Source: CAYQUC01 sp964514215
Lineage (GTDB): Bacteria > Pseudomonadota > Gammaproteobacteria > UBA6429 > Thiohalophilaceae
Reading direction: 5' to 3'
NCBI GenBank assembly: GCA_964514215.1
Contig: CAZEPW010000022.1
Coordinates: 1 to 49,026, forward strand
Length of the DNA stretch: 49,026 nucleotides
The translations under genes were made by a program, and so were the position numbers. Every line of letters starts with the position of its first letter. Position 1 is the first letter of the stretch. The notes below the pieces were generated by a model that saw only the letters and a program-made list of their open reading frames with translations, was not told the DNA's origin and made no database searches. Positions 28,282-36,694 of this stretch are shown here, piece by piece.

Positions 28282-28534
28282 ATTCTTTCCAATAAAAATT
28301 GCAAAAATATCTGGATGTCTGCCCCGCGAAGCGTTTTGGTACGTTTGAATCGAATACTGTAATAATAACCGAACCCATCCAAGAAAGAAATGTTGTGAAC
28401 GAACATCTCTTGAAACTTTACTTAAGGGTAACTCGATATAGGATAAAAAATTTAGTTCAAATCTAAACTGATACCCCCCTAAATTTTAGCTAACTATCAG
28501 ATCGGATCTGAGCTACTACATCTAAAATGATTAT

Positions 28535-29839
28535 TTATAAAACCGGCTCAACAATTATTTTGAGACGCTTTAGAACTTTTTTTTCAAGTTTGTCAAGTTC
28601 ATCTATATTAACACCATCCATCAGAAAATAGCCACAACGATCTCTAGATTGCCGCACTTTGCATAAAAGCTCACCTCTTTGTTTTTCTATAGTTAATTCT
28701 CTTAATGTCACTGCTTCATGTTTAGCGCTATAATCAAGATTGGCACACATGCCAATATCGAGAAAAAAATGCGGTTTAATAGAAAACCCTTCCAGTACTA
28801 CATCAATTAACCTTCCTGTTGGATGTTCAAAATAGACTTGTCGCGCAATTCTAGTCGGTTTTGGATAGTTGGCAGCTTCTCCTAGGGCAATTTTTATAAT
28901 CTGTTCTTCAAGTGGTTTACCTGTGGCCAAGTGATATAACTGCATAATACCTCCACCAGGATGCCTTGCTGCAATCTCCATCAAAAAGATTTCACCATCT
29001 GCTGTGATTTTATATTCGCCATGTGAGACTCCATCTTGAAATATTAGACGTCGTACTACATCGCTATTAATCTCATAAAGCCGATTTAAAAGACTTTCTG
29101 GTATCTGTGGAGCGGGCAAAGTATGTGCTAGCTCTACAAATTGTTTTGAATAAACATGATTGGTAATTGTCAAACTGGCATTTGTATAAATTATTTCTCC
29201 ATTTTGGATTAAACTCTCTACCGTATACTCATTACCAACAATAAAATTCTCTATTAACAATGACTCATCAGAATCATATGATGGCAATTCATTCACTACC
29301 TCTTCGACAGAGTTAACTAGAACAATTCCACTGCTTCCTTGCCTGGCAATTGGCTTCAATACCGCGGGAAAGAAGCCGAAATTAATATCCTTGATAGCGG
29401 AGTTTAGTATTTGAAAATCTGGGCTCCATTTATCAAGATACATTCTTTGTAAAAATTTATTACGACAAATATTACTTGCTCTTAAACCGGGACCAGGTAG
29501 ATTCAAAAAATCTGCAATAACACCAGCTGGGCTGACAAAATGTTCACGAATGGTACATACTCCGCTTATAGTGTATTTACTCTGCCATATATTTACTTGC
29601 TTGAAAATTTCATTCAGGTCCTCAGGTTCAATAAGAACAATCTCCTGAATTTTGTTCAGCACATGTTGTTTAGAGTCATTTCTAAACGCTAGTCTAACTC
29701 TACTTCGTTCAGTCTTATCATCGATAACTAAAATGCTAAATTTTCTTTCATAAAGATAATGGATAAAATGCGGGTGTTTTGCAGCAGCTATTCCTCCAAA
29801 CAATATAAAAGCCTTTCTAAGCATTAGCGATAAATCCAT
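28535..29839 (-). CDS. ATP-grasp ligase (carboxylate-amine/amino-acid ligase type)
   Basis: This ~434-residue ATP-grasp protein has the ATP-lid FPAVLKPIARQGSSGIVLV, the acidic metal site LLIENFIVGNEYTVESLI, and GEYKITADGEIFLMEIAARHPGGGI (catalytic Glu/Asn region). It falls in the group that includes L-amino-acid ligases, carnosine-synthase-like and PurK/CarB-like enzymes, which join a carboxylate to an amine through an acyl phosphate. It is last in the sulfur-carrier operon, after a 150-bp gap. The frame extends upstream to a TTG at 29863; ATGs at 29839 and 29824 are possible and no ribosome site decides. Likely role: ligating the new sulfur amino acid to a partner (inference). Confidence 0.82.
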   Translation of the reverse strand: MDLSLMLRKAFILFGGIAAAKHPHFIHYLYERKFSILVIDDKTERSRVRLAFRNDSKQHVLNKIQEIVLIEPEDLNEIFKQVNIWQSKYTISGVCTIREHFVSPAGVIADFLNLPGPGLRASNICRNKFLQRMYLDKWSPDFQILNSAIKDINFGFFPAVLKPIARQGSSGIVLVNSVEEVVNELPSYDSDESLLIENFIVGNEYTVESLIQNGEIIYTNASLTITNHVYSKQFVELAHTLPAPQIPESLLNRLYEINSDVVRRLIFQDGVSHGEYKITADGEIFLMEIAARHPGGGIMQLYHLATGKPLEEQIIKIALGEAANYPKPTRIARQVYFEHPTGRLIDVVLEGFSIKPHFFLDIGMCANLDYSAKHEAVTLRELTIEKQRGELLCKVRQSRDRCGYFLMDGVNIDELDKLEKKVLKRLKIIVEPVL

Positions 29840-29988
29840 ATACCGCAGATACAGGTAAGGCAATAATTGTTTTTGATCTGAACGTTGAGAATAAGGTAGC
29901 GATTAGCGTAGTTAATTTTTCTTCTCGATTAAAGTGCAAATCACACAATAACCCAGAAATGTGTTGAGATAGCATTTTTCGTTCAACA

Positions 29989-31071
29989 TTAACTTTTCAA
30001 GAAGGATGTAATATGGCGCGTAAACGCCTCTTTTTCCACTAAAAATGCATCATGACCATATTTTGAATGATGATTAATATATTCACAATCGGCTCCATTT
30101 TTCTTCAATATAGAATAAAGTTCTTTTTGTTGTTGAGATGTATATAGTATGTCGGACTCGACTGACACCACCAGTATCTTTGCTAAAACTCTGGAAAAAC
30201 ACGCATCAATGGACTCGTAATCTTTGGTCACATCGTATAAGTCCATCGCTTTTGTAAGAGTTAAATAACTGTTCGCGTCAAAAGAATGGCAAAATTTTTC
30301 AGCATTGTAGTCTATATAATCTGTTATATCGCTACCTTTAATATCATCACCTTGATCACTGTTAAAGCGTCTATTCCATTCTACGGAATTACGGTAAGAG
30401 AACAATCCTAACTTTCTAGCCAATTTAAACCCTGTTAGATTTTGGTTATTGTCATAGTTCCCTTGTTTCCATTGCGGATCCATACGGATAACCTGGTGTT
30501 GAATATGTCGGTTTGCAATATTTGATGGATAAGACTTATATGAACTACTTGTTATCATAATTTTTTTAGCTGAAAGAGGATATTCAATTGCCCAGCTTAA
30601 CGAAAGCATTCCACCCATTGAGTTACCAATAATAGCATTAACATGTTGGATTCCAAGATCATCTAAGAGTATTTTTTGAGATCGAATCATATCGGTAATA
30701 CTAACTTGTGGAAAATTGGCTCGAAACATTTCCCCTGTGGTCTTATCAATACTTATTGGGCTTGAAGAACCAAAACAACTGCCTAAGTTATTAATGCAAA
30801 TTACAAAATATTTTAATGTATCGATAGCTTTACCGGGTCCAACGATTTCCTGCCACCAACCAGTCTCATTTCTTTTATTATGACTGCTAGCATGACTGCC
30901 AACGGAGAGAGCATGATGCAACAAAATGACATTACTTTTATCCTCATTAAGTTCACCCCATGTCTCGTATACCAACTCCAAATCTACCAGACTTTCACCA
31001 TTTTCCAGTAAATAAGAATCACCATATGTAAACAGAAAACTTCCGTCAGATTGCTCTTCAATTGCTGTCAT
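29989..31071 (-). CDS. MetX-family O-acyltransferase, serine-type features
   Basis: The 360-residue alpha/beta-hydrolase acyltransferase has triad residues Ser151 (IIGNSMGGML), Asp307 (VESDILYT) and His340 (YGHDAFLV), and the substrate segment NNLGSCFGSSSP. Homoserine acetyltransferases usually read GGSMGG; here the GNSMGG, ARKLG...YRNSVEW and ESDILY..QQQ strings match what I recall of the MetX-type serine O-succinyl/acetyltransferases (Xanthomonas-type). So O-acylserine is the likelier product, feeding the cysteine-synthase-like enzyme. A homoserine O-acyltransferase cannot be excluded. It is 37 bases after the JAMM-FGE gene, with a purine-rich site (AGTAGAGT) before the ATG. Confidence 0.85.
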   Translation of the reverse strand: MTAIEEQSDGSFLFTYGDSYLLENGESLVDLELVYETWGELNEDKSNVILLHHALSVGSHASSHNKRNETGWWQEIVGPGKAIDTLKYFVICINNLGSCFGSSSPISIDKTTGEMFRANFPQVSITDMIRSQKILLDDLGIQHVNAIIGNSMGGMLSLSWAIEYPLSAKKIMITSSSYKSYPSNIANRHIQHQVIRMDPQWKQGNYDNNQNLTGFKLARKLGLFSYRNSVEWNRRFNSDQGDDIKGSDITDYIDYNAEKFCHSFDANSYLTLTKAMDLYDVTKDYESIDACFSRVLAKILVVSVESDILYTSQQQKELYSILKKNGADCEYINHHSKYGHDAFLVEKEAFTRHITSFLKS

Positions 31072-31108
31072 ACTCTACTTTTCTCTCTTAGCTACTATTA
31101 GTTATCCG

Positions 31109-32548
31109 TCACCGGCATAGTCTAAAGCCTAAATCTGGCGCACAAAAAATAGGGGTTTCATGAAAACGATAGCGTGAGCGACACATTTCAGCATGAGAGT
31201 ACATACATCCTCCACGAGTAACTTTATTTATTTCCTGTGATAACGCCTCATTTTTAAAACCAGTTTTTTTATTGACAGGAGAGAACGTTGGACTACTTGA
31301 GTAGAAGCTATCATCATAGTTATCTTCACACCACTCCCATACATTTCCATGTAAATCATATATACCTGATGAATTGGGTTTTTTTAAGCCGACGGAGTAA
31401 AGTAGACTACCAGAATTTTCACTGTACCATGCATAGTCAATCAACTCGCTTTGTTTATCACAACACCAGCTTTGTTTCCCTCCTTGACTGCACGCATATT
31501 CCCATTCTGCCTCGCTAACTAGACGACACCCCATCCACATTGCGAAAAGTTTGGCCTCATACCATGTCACATTAACTTTTGGCTTATTCTGATCGTTCTC
31601 TAGAATATCAGATTGTAAGGAAAATTTACTATAAAGTGCATTCGTTACCGTGTATTGACTAATTTGGTAGTCCAATACTTCAACCTGATGCTCGGGAGTT
31701 TCACCGCAATACCGATTGGTTTTTTCAGAATCCGTTCCCATTAAAAATCGAGCACCTTTTATGCTTCGCATATCCTGAGAAACAAATTTATCATACCGGT
31801 GATGACTATTTCGAAAAATTCCAGTATTAAGCGTTTCAGAAATTAATGATTCATCCTCAGTTGCAAGAAGATTTTCAATGGCTACTACTATGGATTTAGC
31901 GTCTGGATTTAAAGGCAGCTCGTTCTTATCTGCTCGCAGTGACTCATTTGCAGCCGCTATGATTTCATCCTTACTTAGCATCTGGCTGGCAACTTTGCCC
32001 CTTTGCTTTACAATTTTTTTTTCAGTTTTTAATTTTTCTGAGTCTAATAAACTAACTTCATTGACACCTGTATCATAAATTTCAAAAACACGAACTTGAG
32101 GGTTTTCTGGAACCCTCATGGAAAATAGTGCATGCCAAAGTTGTTTACCTATACTTTTGATATGTAAATCATGATCAACTCTAGAAAAATTAGCCGGGTG
32201 CCTTTGATGGCTGTGAAAAACTCCAACTTCAAACATTCCTCGTGAACATGTTTCTTTTTTAAATTTCCAGATTTCTTCTGGTGTTGCCACAAAACCAGCA
32301 TCAGCATGATCCACAAAATATTGCCCACGCCTTTCAAATCCCTCTTTCCAACCTTTTGCATTACGATTATTTCCCTCAAAAATGATAAAATCCTTTGCTA
32401 CCCCTCCTTTTTCATCGGAAATAAAATATCCAAAGGATTTAACTGGATGGCGACTTGTTATTCCTTCTATAACCTTATTGATGAGTTCTTTAGGTAAAAC
32501 AACAGTAGGTTTTGTTCTGTCATTTTTAGTTTGAAGTGTTTTATTCAT
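31109..32548 (-). CDS. JAMM peptidase-FGE-like (SUMF1) fusion protein
   Basis: This is a 479-residue two-domain protein. Residues 1-170 are a JAB/JAMM (M67-like) domain with HSHQRHPANFSRVD, that is His112, His114, Ser122 and Asp125 in the HxH-x7-S-x2-D zinc motif. The usual upstream catalytic Glu (P-x-E-x-x-G) reads P-V-K-S-F-G, so it is Lys37. Residues about 245-479 are a formylglycine-generating-enzyme/EgtB-type domain (FLMGTDSE, VNVTWYEAKLFAMWMG, RLVSEAEWEYA, GNVWEWCED, DLGFRLCR). Compared with human FGE the copper-binding Cys336 position is Ser451 and Cys341 is Cys456. ATG overlaps the preceding stop (ATGA). Mec-type JAMM proteins release cysteine from CysO; the FGE half suggests thiol oxidation or C-S chemistry (inference). 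Confidence 0.85.
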   Translation of the reverse strand: MNKTLQTKNDRTKPTVVLPKELINKVIEGITSRHPVKSFGYFISDEKGGVAKDFIIFEGNNRNAKGWKEGFERRGQYFVDHADAGFVATPEEIWKFKKETCSRGMFEVGVFHSHQRHPANFSRVDHDLHIKSIGKQLWHALFSMRVPENPQVRVFEIYDTGVNEVSLLDSEKLKTEKKIVKQRGKVASQMLSKDEIIAAANESLRADKNELPLNPDAKSIVVAIENLLATEDESLISETLNTGIFRNSHHRYDKFVSQDMRSIKGARFLMGTDSEKTNRYCGETPEHQVEVLDYQISQYTVTNALYSKFSLQSDILENDQNKPKVNVTWYEAKLFAMWMGCRLVSEAEWEYACSQGGKQSWCCDKQSELIDYAWYSENSGSLLYSVGLKKPNSSGIYDLHGNVWEWCEDNYDDSFYSSSPTFSPVNKKTGFKNEALSQEINKVTRGGCMYSHAEMCRSRYRFHETPIFCAPDLGFRLCR

Positions 32549-33549
32549 GCTTCTATTTCCGCAAGCTCTGGTTCAAAAAAACCTTTCCTTTGCATCCAGT
32601 CGTCATCGTATACCTTAGAGATATATCGATAGCCACTGTCAGCAAATATAGTTAACACATTTTTGCCCTCCAAGCGTTTGCCTTGAGCGCGGATCCAACG
32701 TAATGCTCCAACTACAGCCGTCCCAGAAGAAGCACCAGCATAAATTCCTTCAGTCGTTAATATTTTTCGTGCCATCAAAAATGATTCCTTGTCGCTAACT
32801 TGAATGACATCGTCAATAAGATCGAAATCGAAAATACCTGGAATCCAATGCTTACCAATTCCCTCAACCAAATAACTTTTTGCAGGAGTTTTGACCTCAC
32901 CAAATTTATACATATCGTAGATAATAGAACCAATCGGATCAATAGCGATGATTTCAATTTCGGGTTTTTGCTCTTTCAAGAATTTACCCACACCTAAAAG
33001 TGTCCCCCCAGTTCCAACTCCGGCAACAAACACATCTATATCTGGCATTTGCTTAAATATCTCAGGTCCAGTGCAACAGTAATGATGATCTAGGTTAGCC
33101 GGGTTATTAAATTGATCAATGTACACCGAGTTAGGAGTTTCTTTTGCAAGTCGTCGAGCTACAGAGTAATGACTTCGTGGATCATCAGGTTTAATTCCAG
33201 ACGGGGTAACAATCACTTGAGCACCAAAAGCGCGTAATGTTTTGATTTTTTCTTTGGATATTTTATCGGGAATGGTGAAGATACATTGATACCCTTTAAT
33301 CGCAGCAGCCATAGCCAAACCAACTCCAGTATTACCACCCGTTGTCTCAATTATAATGCCACCTGGTTTAAGCGCTCCTCGATTTTCAGCATCTTCAATC
33401 AGCCACGCTCCAACACGATCTTTAACCGAACCACCAGGATTAGTAAATTCTAATTTTGCATATAAATTCGCTTTAACGTCTGATGTGACACTATTTAAAC
33501 GAATAATGGGGGTATTACCAACAGCTTCAAGTACAGAGTTATAAAGCAT
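32545..33549 (-). CDS. Cysteine synthase (CysM-type) PLP enzyme, probably sulfur-carrier dependent
   Basis: This is a 334-residue fold-II PLP enzyme. Lys43 in NPGGSVKDR is the Schiff-base lysine. TTGGNTGVGLA (residues 69-79) is the Asn-loop, with Gly-Gly where most cysteine synthases have Ser-Gly. GVGTGGTLLGVG is the phosphate-binding loop, and SSGTAVV follows. Sulfur-carrier-dependent CysM of Mycobacterium uses CysO thiocarboxylate instead of sulfide, and this gene sits directly after a ThiS-like carrier and before a JAMM protein. A good GAGGTG precedes the ATG. Activated substrate is expected to be O-acylserine made by the neighbouring MetX-like enzyme; O-phosphoserine or O-acylhomoserine remain possible. 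Confidence 0.9.
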   Translation of the reverse strand: MLYNSVLEAVGNTPIIRLNSVTSDVKANLYAKLEFTNPGGSVKDRVGAWLIEDAENRGALKPGGIIIETTGGNTGVGLAMAAAIKGYQCIFTIPDKISKEKIKTLRAFGAQVIVTPSGIKPDDPRSHYSVARRLAKETPNSVYIDQFNNPANLDHHYCCTGPEIFKQMPDIDVFVAGVGTGGTLLGVGKFLKEQKPEIEIIAIDPIGSIIYDMYKFGEVKTPAKSYLVEGIGKHWIPGIFDFDLIDDVIQVSDKESFLMARKILTTEGIYAGASSGTAVVGALRWIRAQGKRLEGKNVLTIFADSGYRYISKVYDDDWMQRKGFFEPELAEIEA

Positions 33550-33593
33550 TTTTTCACCTCTTTTTTGAAATGATTTTTAATCTAAAATACGTT

Positions 33594-33905
33594 CTACCCA
33601 CCTGCAAAAGGAATAATGATTGAGACTGTGTCACCTTCGTTAAATGATATAGAGGTGGATTTATCTGGTATTTGGTATGAGCCAAATATATCATCATTGA
33701 TGGCAATTGCTATTCCTTCTACAAGCCCCCCTGACGCGGAAACAACACGCTCGGCTATCTTAGGAAACTTTTCCGTAATTTCATTTACAAGTTCTACCCA
33801 CTTAATTCCGCACAGGTTGAGTGAAATGTACGGTAATTGATCTTTATTCTTATCAGGCAAAAGATCATCCCATTGCTCTGGTATATCTAATGTGATGTTT
33901 GTCAT
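33594..33905 (-). CDS. ThiS/MoaD/CysO-like sulfur carrier protein
   Basis: The 103-residue ubiquitin-like beta-grasp protein ends in EGDTVSIIIPFAGG. The exposed C-terminal Gly102-Gly103 is the site that is adenylated and converted to a thiocarboxylate in ThiS, MoaD and CysO. A central AIAINDDI strand and GDTVSIIIPF fit the family. It is the first gene of the minus-strand operon, with AAAGGACGAGC before the ATG, and lies 44 bases before the cysteine-synthase gene. The activating enzyme is expected to be the E1-rhodanese fusion across the divergent promoter. It most resembles CysO in length and context. Confidence 0.88.
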   Translation of the reverse strand: MTNITLDIPEQWDDLLPDKNKDQLPYISLNLCGIKWVELVNEITEKFPKIAERVVSASGGLVEGIAIAINDDIFGSYQIPDKSTSISFNEGDTVSIIIPFAGG

Positions 33906-34358
33906 GTGCTCGTCCTTTATTTAGTAATTGTTAAACTGATATGGCGGCATATTTCTCTACCAATTTCAATTGGTTTAATAAACTACGTTAAACTTTCGTT
34001 TTACTTAGTGAAAGAATAGATGACATTTAAATGTTGTCTAGCACAAGTGCATACCGTTTTACTTAATCAAAAGCATACGCTTTTCATTAACCATTTTTTA
34101 CAACTGAGTTATTGTTAACTATCACTAACAGTCATTACGGTAGCCTGATCACAACAGTTGCTACATCCTAGATTGAGGCTTAGTATTCTCTTGAGTATAT
34201 TCAGTTGGTCAAGTTAAAAGTAAAATTGATATAACGGCGCTGTGGATAACTGACTAGCATTTATCTACACATGGCATCAATCGGGCAATTATTTCGCAAT
34301 TCAGTTGCAATAAATTTAGGATTCACTTTAAAACAATACAGTGTAATGAAGAGTACAA
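33906..34358. promoter_or_regulatory. Divergent regulatory region of the sulfur-carrier cluster
   Basis: These 453 bases separate the carrier operon (-) from the phosphatase (+). I see no gene. They hold several short palindromes: 33959-33974 (listed separately), CATTTAAATG at 34024-34033 and AAAAGC/GCTTTT at 34069-34084. This density suggests regulation of both operons. I found no T-box, S-box or other known sulfur riboswitch by eye. Confidence 0.4.
33959..33974. promoter_or_regulatory. Candidate operator ACCAATT-TC-AATTGGT
   Basis: A 7-bp inverted repeat with a 2-base spacer lies 54 bases upstream of the carrier gene start, in the divergent region. The symmetry suggests a dimeric repressor or activator site. 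No regulator gene for it is in the window. Confidence 0.35.
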
Positions 34359-34961
34359 ATGATGAAATTGTCAACTGAAATATTCCTATTACGCCATGGT
34401 GAAACCCAGTGGAACAAAGAAAACCGTCTCCAGGGTCAGCAAAATTCACCTCTAACTAAACTCGGACGAGAGCAAGCCCGACGTAATGGTCAGGTTTTAT
34501 GTAAAATCTTAGAAGGTCGTTCAGATTATCGGTTTTTCTCAAGTCCGTTGGGACGGTGTTTAGAGACAAGCCAATTAATAGCATCTGCCCTGAATTTCGA
34601 TCCAAAAATAATTAAACTCGATGATCGTTTGACCGAATTGTGTTATGGAAAATGGGAAGGTGAAAATATGTTTGAAATAAGAAAGGCCAATGCCCACTTC
34701 TTCAACATGCGACTGTCAGACCGTTGGGAGAAACCCATGCTAGGTGGTGAAAGCTATTATCAAGTAGCAACACGTATTGAATCATGGCTACAAAAACTTG
34801 GGGAATGTAAAACATCAATTGTTGTTAGTCATGGCTGTGCTGGTCGTATAATGAGAGGTATATTTGCTGACTTACCACGTGATGAAATTCAGTACTTAGA
34901 TGAAGGACATGAAGACATCTTTTTACTTAAAAGTGGTTCGGTAACTAAAGTCAAAGTATAA
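34359..34961 (+). CDS. Histidine phosphatase/phosphoglycerate mutase-family protein
   Basis: The 200-residue protein has the phosphohistidine motif FLLRHGETQWN (His13), the LQGQQNSPLTKLGREQA segment, FSSPLGRCLET, and a second His in VVSHGCAGR. It is a phosphatase or mutase of the dPGM branch; CobC-type and GpmB-type members are similar. Its place beside a GHMP kinase and the E1 enzyme suggests removing phosphate from a small product of the cluster, but a stray housekeeping role is possible. It is divergent from the carrier operon and about 580 bases upstream of the E1 gene. The second of two adjacent ATGs (34362) could also serve as start. Confidence 0.8.
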   Translation: MMKLSTEIFLLRHGETQWNKENRLQGQQNSPLTKLGREQARRNGQVLCKILEGRSDYRFFSSPLGRCLETSQLIASALNFDPKIIKLDDRLTELCYGKWEGENMFEIRKANAHFFNMRLSDRWEKPMLGGESYYQVATRIESWLQKLGECKTSIVVSHGCAGRIMRGIFADLPRDEIQYLDEGHEDIFLLKSGSVTKVKV

Positions 34962-35542
34962 TTGTAAGATCGTTATTTATTATATCAAGCCCACATATCG
35001 AACGATTTCAAGCATAAACAAACCAATCGCTTTGCCAAAGTATTTATAAAATCCGTTACACCATAAGATTTTCAGAATGCATTTTTATTGTTAACTAACC
35101 TGAGCTTGGGATAAGCAAATATGCAGTTTACACTCGGACATGAAACCGGTATGGCCAAATAAAGACGCGCAAAAAATGCCATCCATGGCTGCTCGACTGC
35201 CGCGTCCTAAAATATCCAACATTTTTTGGTATATCCTTATGCACCTCAGGTTAACTAATAAACCTATCCAACATGTGAAAAAATTTCAACATACTGCATA
35301 AACATTATTAATTCTAATATATTTAATCCAGGTTTTTTGAAGCCTTTCAGTTAACCTATAACGTTTTTTTAGTAACGTAAATAATTTTATTGCAATTAAC
35401 GGATCCTTAAATATAAGTTGAAAATGCTACATTAAGTAGCTATAACTCATATGCTGATGTAAAAAACTTTTATTATAACAACAACGTTTTATTATCATAA
35501 AAAATCAGCCTATTTTTAACAAATCACAACTGGTGACAAAAT
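34962..35542. other. 581-bp gene-free region with a MITE-like inverted-repeat element
   Basis: Nothing here looks coding on either strand. The main structure is the inverted-repeat element 35091-35258 (separate entry). The E1 gene starts at 35543 with GTGACAAAATTTG before the TTG/ATG-less frame; the annotated start there is a TTG-type or ATT codon and the next in-frame ATG is not close, so the start is uncertain. Confidence 0.4.
35091..35258. repeat. 168-bp MITE-like element with ~14-20-bp imperfect terminal inverted repeats
   Basis: The left end TTAACTAACCTGAG (35091-35104) pairs with the right end CTCAGGTTAACTAA (35245-35258) with two mismatches. The similarity continues loosely (ATAAG in both). 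The inside contains GCCAT-CC-ATGGC. No coding sequence and no clear target duplication were seen. It could be a MITE or the ends of a collapsed insertion sequence. Confidence 0.4.
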
Positions 35543-36694
35543 TTGATTAATACATCATTATCTCCATCAGAATTTCAACGCTATGCACGCCATCTTTCGC
35601 TACCTGAATTTGGCAAGCAAGGACAACAAGCTCTCAAAGCATCCAAGGTTCTTTGTATTGGAGCCGGTGGTCTGGGATCACCGATTGCCATGTATTTGGC
35701 TGCTGCGGGTGTCGGAAAAATAGGTCTTGTTGATCCTGATGTCGTAGACATATCGAATCTTCAACGACAATTACTTCACGGCACCAAGGATGTCGGTCGT
35801 AAGAAAGTCGAGTCTGCAAAGGAACGTCTCCGTGATCTCAATCCTGAAATCGAGATAGAGATCCACGACTTACTGTTTAAAAATGATATTGCCTATGACC
35901 TAGCAAAACCCTACGACTTAATAATCGACGGAACTGATAACTTACCTTCTCGCTATCTCAGTAATGATGTCTGTGTGCTTTTAAAAAAACCAAATGTCTA
36001 CGGTTCTATTTTCCGATTTACTGGTCAGTCCTCCGTGTTTGCGCCACACCTAGGGGGACCATGTTATCGATGTATGTTTCCAGTTCCGCCAAAACCCGGC
36101 AACATGCCAAGCTGTGCAGAAGGTGGCGTTTTAGGTGTATTGCCAGGAATTATTGGTATGATTCAGTCTATTGAAGCTATCAAACTGCTGACCGGAATCG
36201 GTACTCCCCTCGTTGGTCGAATATTAAAATTCGATGCCCTCCAAATGAAATTTCAAGAATTTAAATTAAAACGTAACCCCAATTGTCCGATTTGTAGCGA
36301 CAATCCAACAATCACCAATTTAGTCGATTACAATGCATTTTGTGGACTATCTTCGGTTACAGAACAATCGAAAACCACAAAAAATGAAATTACTGTGGAA
36401 GATTATAAAGTCATCCAAGACTCGGGGATCACACATATATTACTCGATGTTCGGGAAAATTATGAATTAGAGATTGCCTCTCTTGATAAATCTATTCACA
36501 TATCATTAAAAGAACTTCCCTCTCGCCAATTGGAGTTACCCATCGATGAGCACATATATGTAATCTGTAAATCAGGTGATAGAAGCGCACGTGCCACAGA
36601 AATCCTGCGTGACTCAGGGTATTCAGTAACAAACATTGCTGGAGGAATTAACGCTTGGTCTAAATATATTAATCCAGACATTGTTCATTACTGA
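35543..36694 (+). CDS. E1-like adenylyltransferase-rhodanese fusion (MoeB/ThiF-rhodanese, MoeZ-like)
   Basis: This 383-residue protein has an N-terminal E1 domain: GAGGLGSPIAMYLAAAG nucleotide loop, DGTDNLPSRY, zinc CxxC pairs Cys174/Cys177 and Cys248/Cys251, and catalytic-type Cys191 in MPSCAEGGVLG. Its C-terminal rhodanese domain (about 285-380) has Cys342 in VICKSGDRSAR. MoeZ-type proteins adenylate the carrier's C-terminal glycine and then donate persulfide sulfur to make the thiocarboxylate. It therefore completes the set with the ThiS-like carrier across the divergent region. The stop overlaps the GHMP kinase start (TGATG), so the two are coupled. Confidence 0.9.
   Translation: MINTSLSPSEFQRYARHLSLPEFGKQGQQALKASKVLCIGAGGLGSPIAMYLAAAGVGKIGLVDPDVVDISNLQRQLLHGTKDVGRKKVESAKERLRDLNPEIEIEIHDLLFKNDIAYDLAKPYDLIIDGTDNLPSRYLSNDVCVLLKKPNVYGSIFRFTGQSSVFAPHLGGPCYRCMFPVPPKPGNMPSCAEGGVLGVLPGIIGMIQSIEAIKLLTGIGTPLVGRILKFDALQMKFQEFKLKRNPNCPICSDNPTITNLVDYNAFCGLSSVTEQSKTTKNEITVEDYKVIQDSGITHILLDVRENYELEIASLDKSIHISLKELPSRQLELPIDEHIYVICKSGDRSARATEILRDSGYSVTNIAGGINAWSKYINPDIVHY

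Noticed and set aside
29989..31071. Plain homoserine acetyltransferase of methionine synthesis
   Set aside because: The GNSMGG and DILY/QQQ motifs and the cysteine-type neighbours fit a serine acyltransferase better; kept only as an alternative.
33906..34358. A SAM or other sulfur riboswitch before the carrier operon
   Set aside because: No conserved riboswitch core could be read on either strand.
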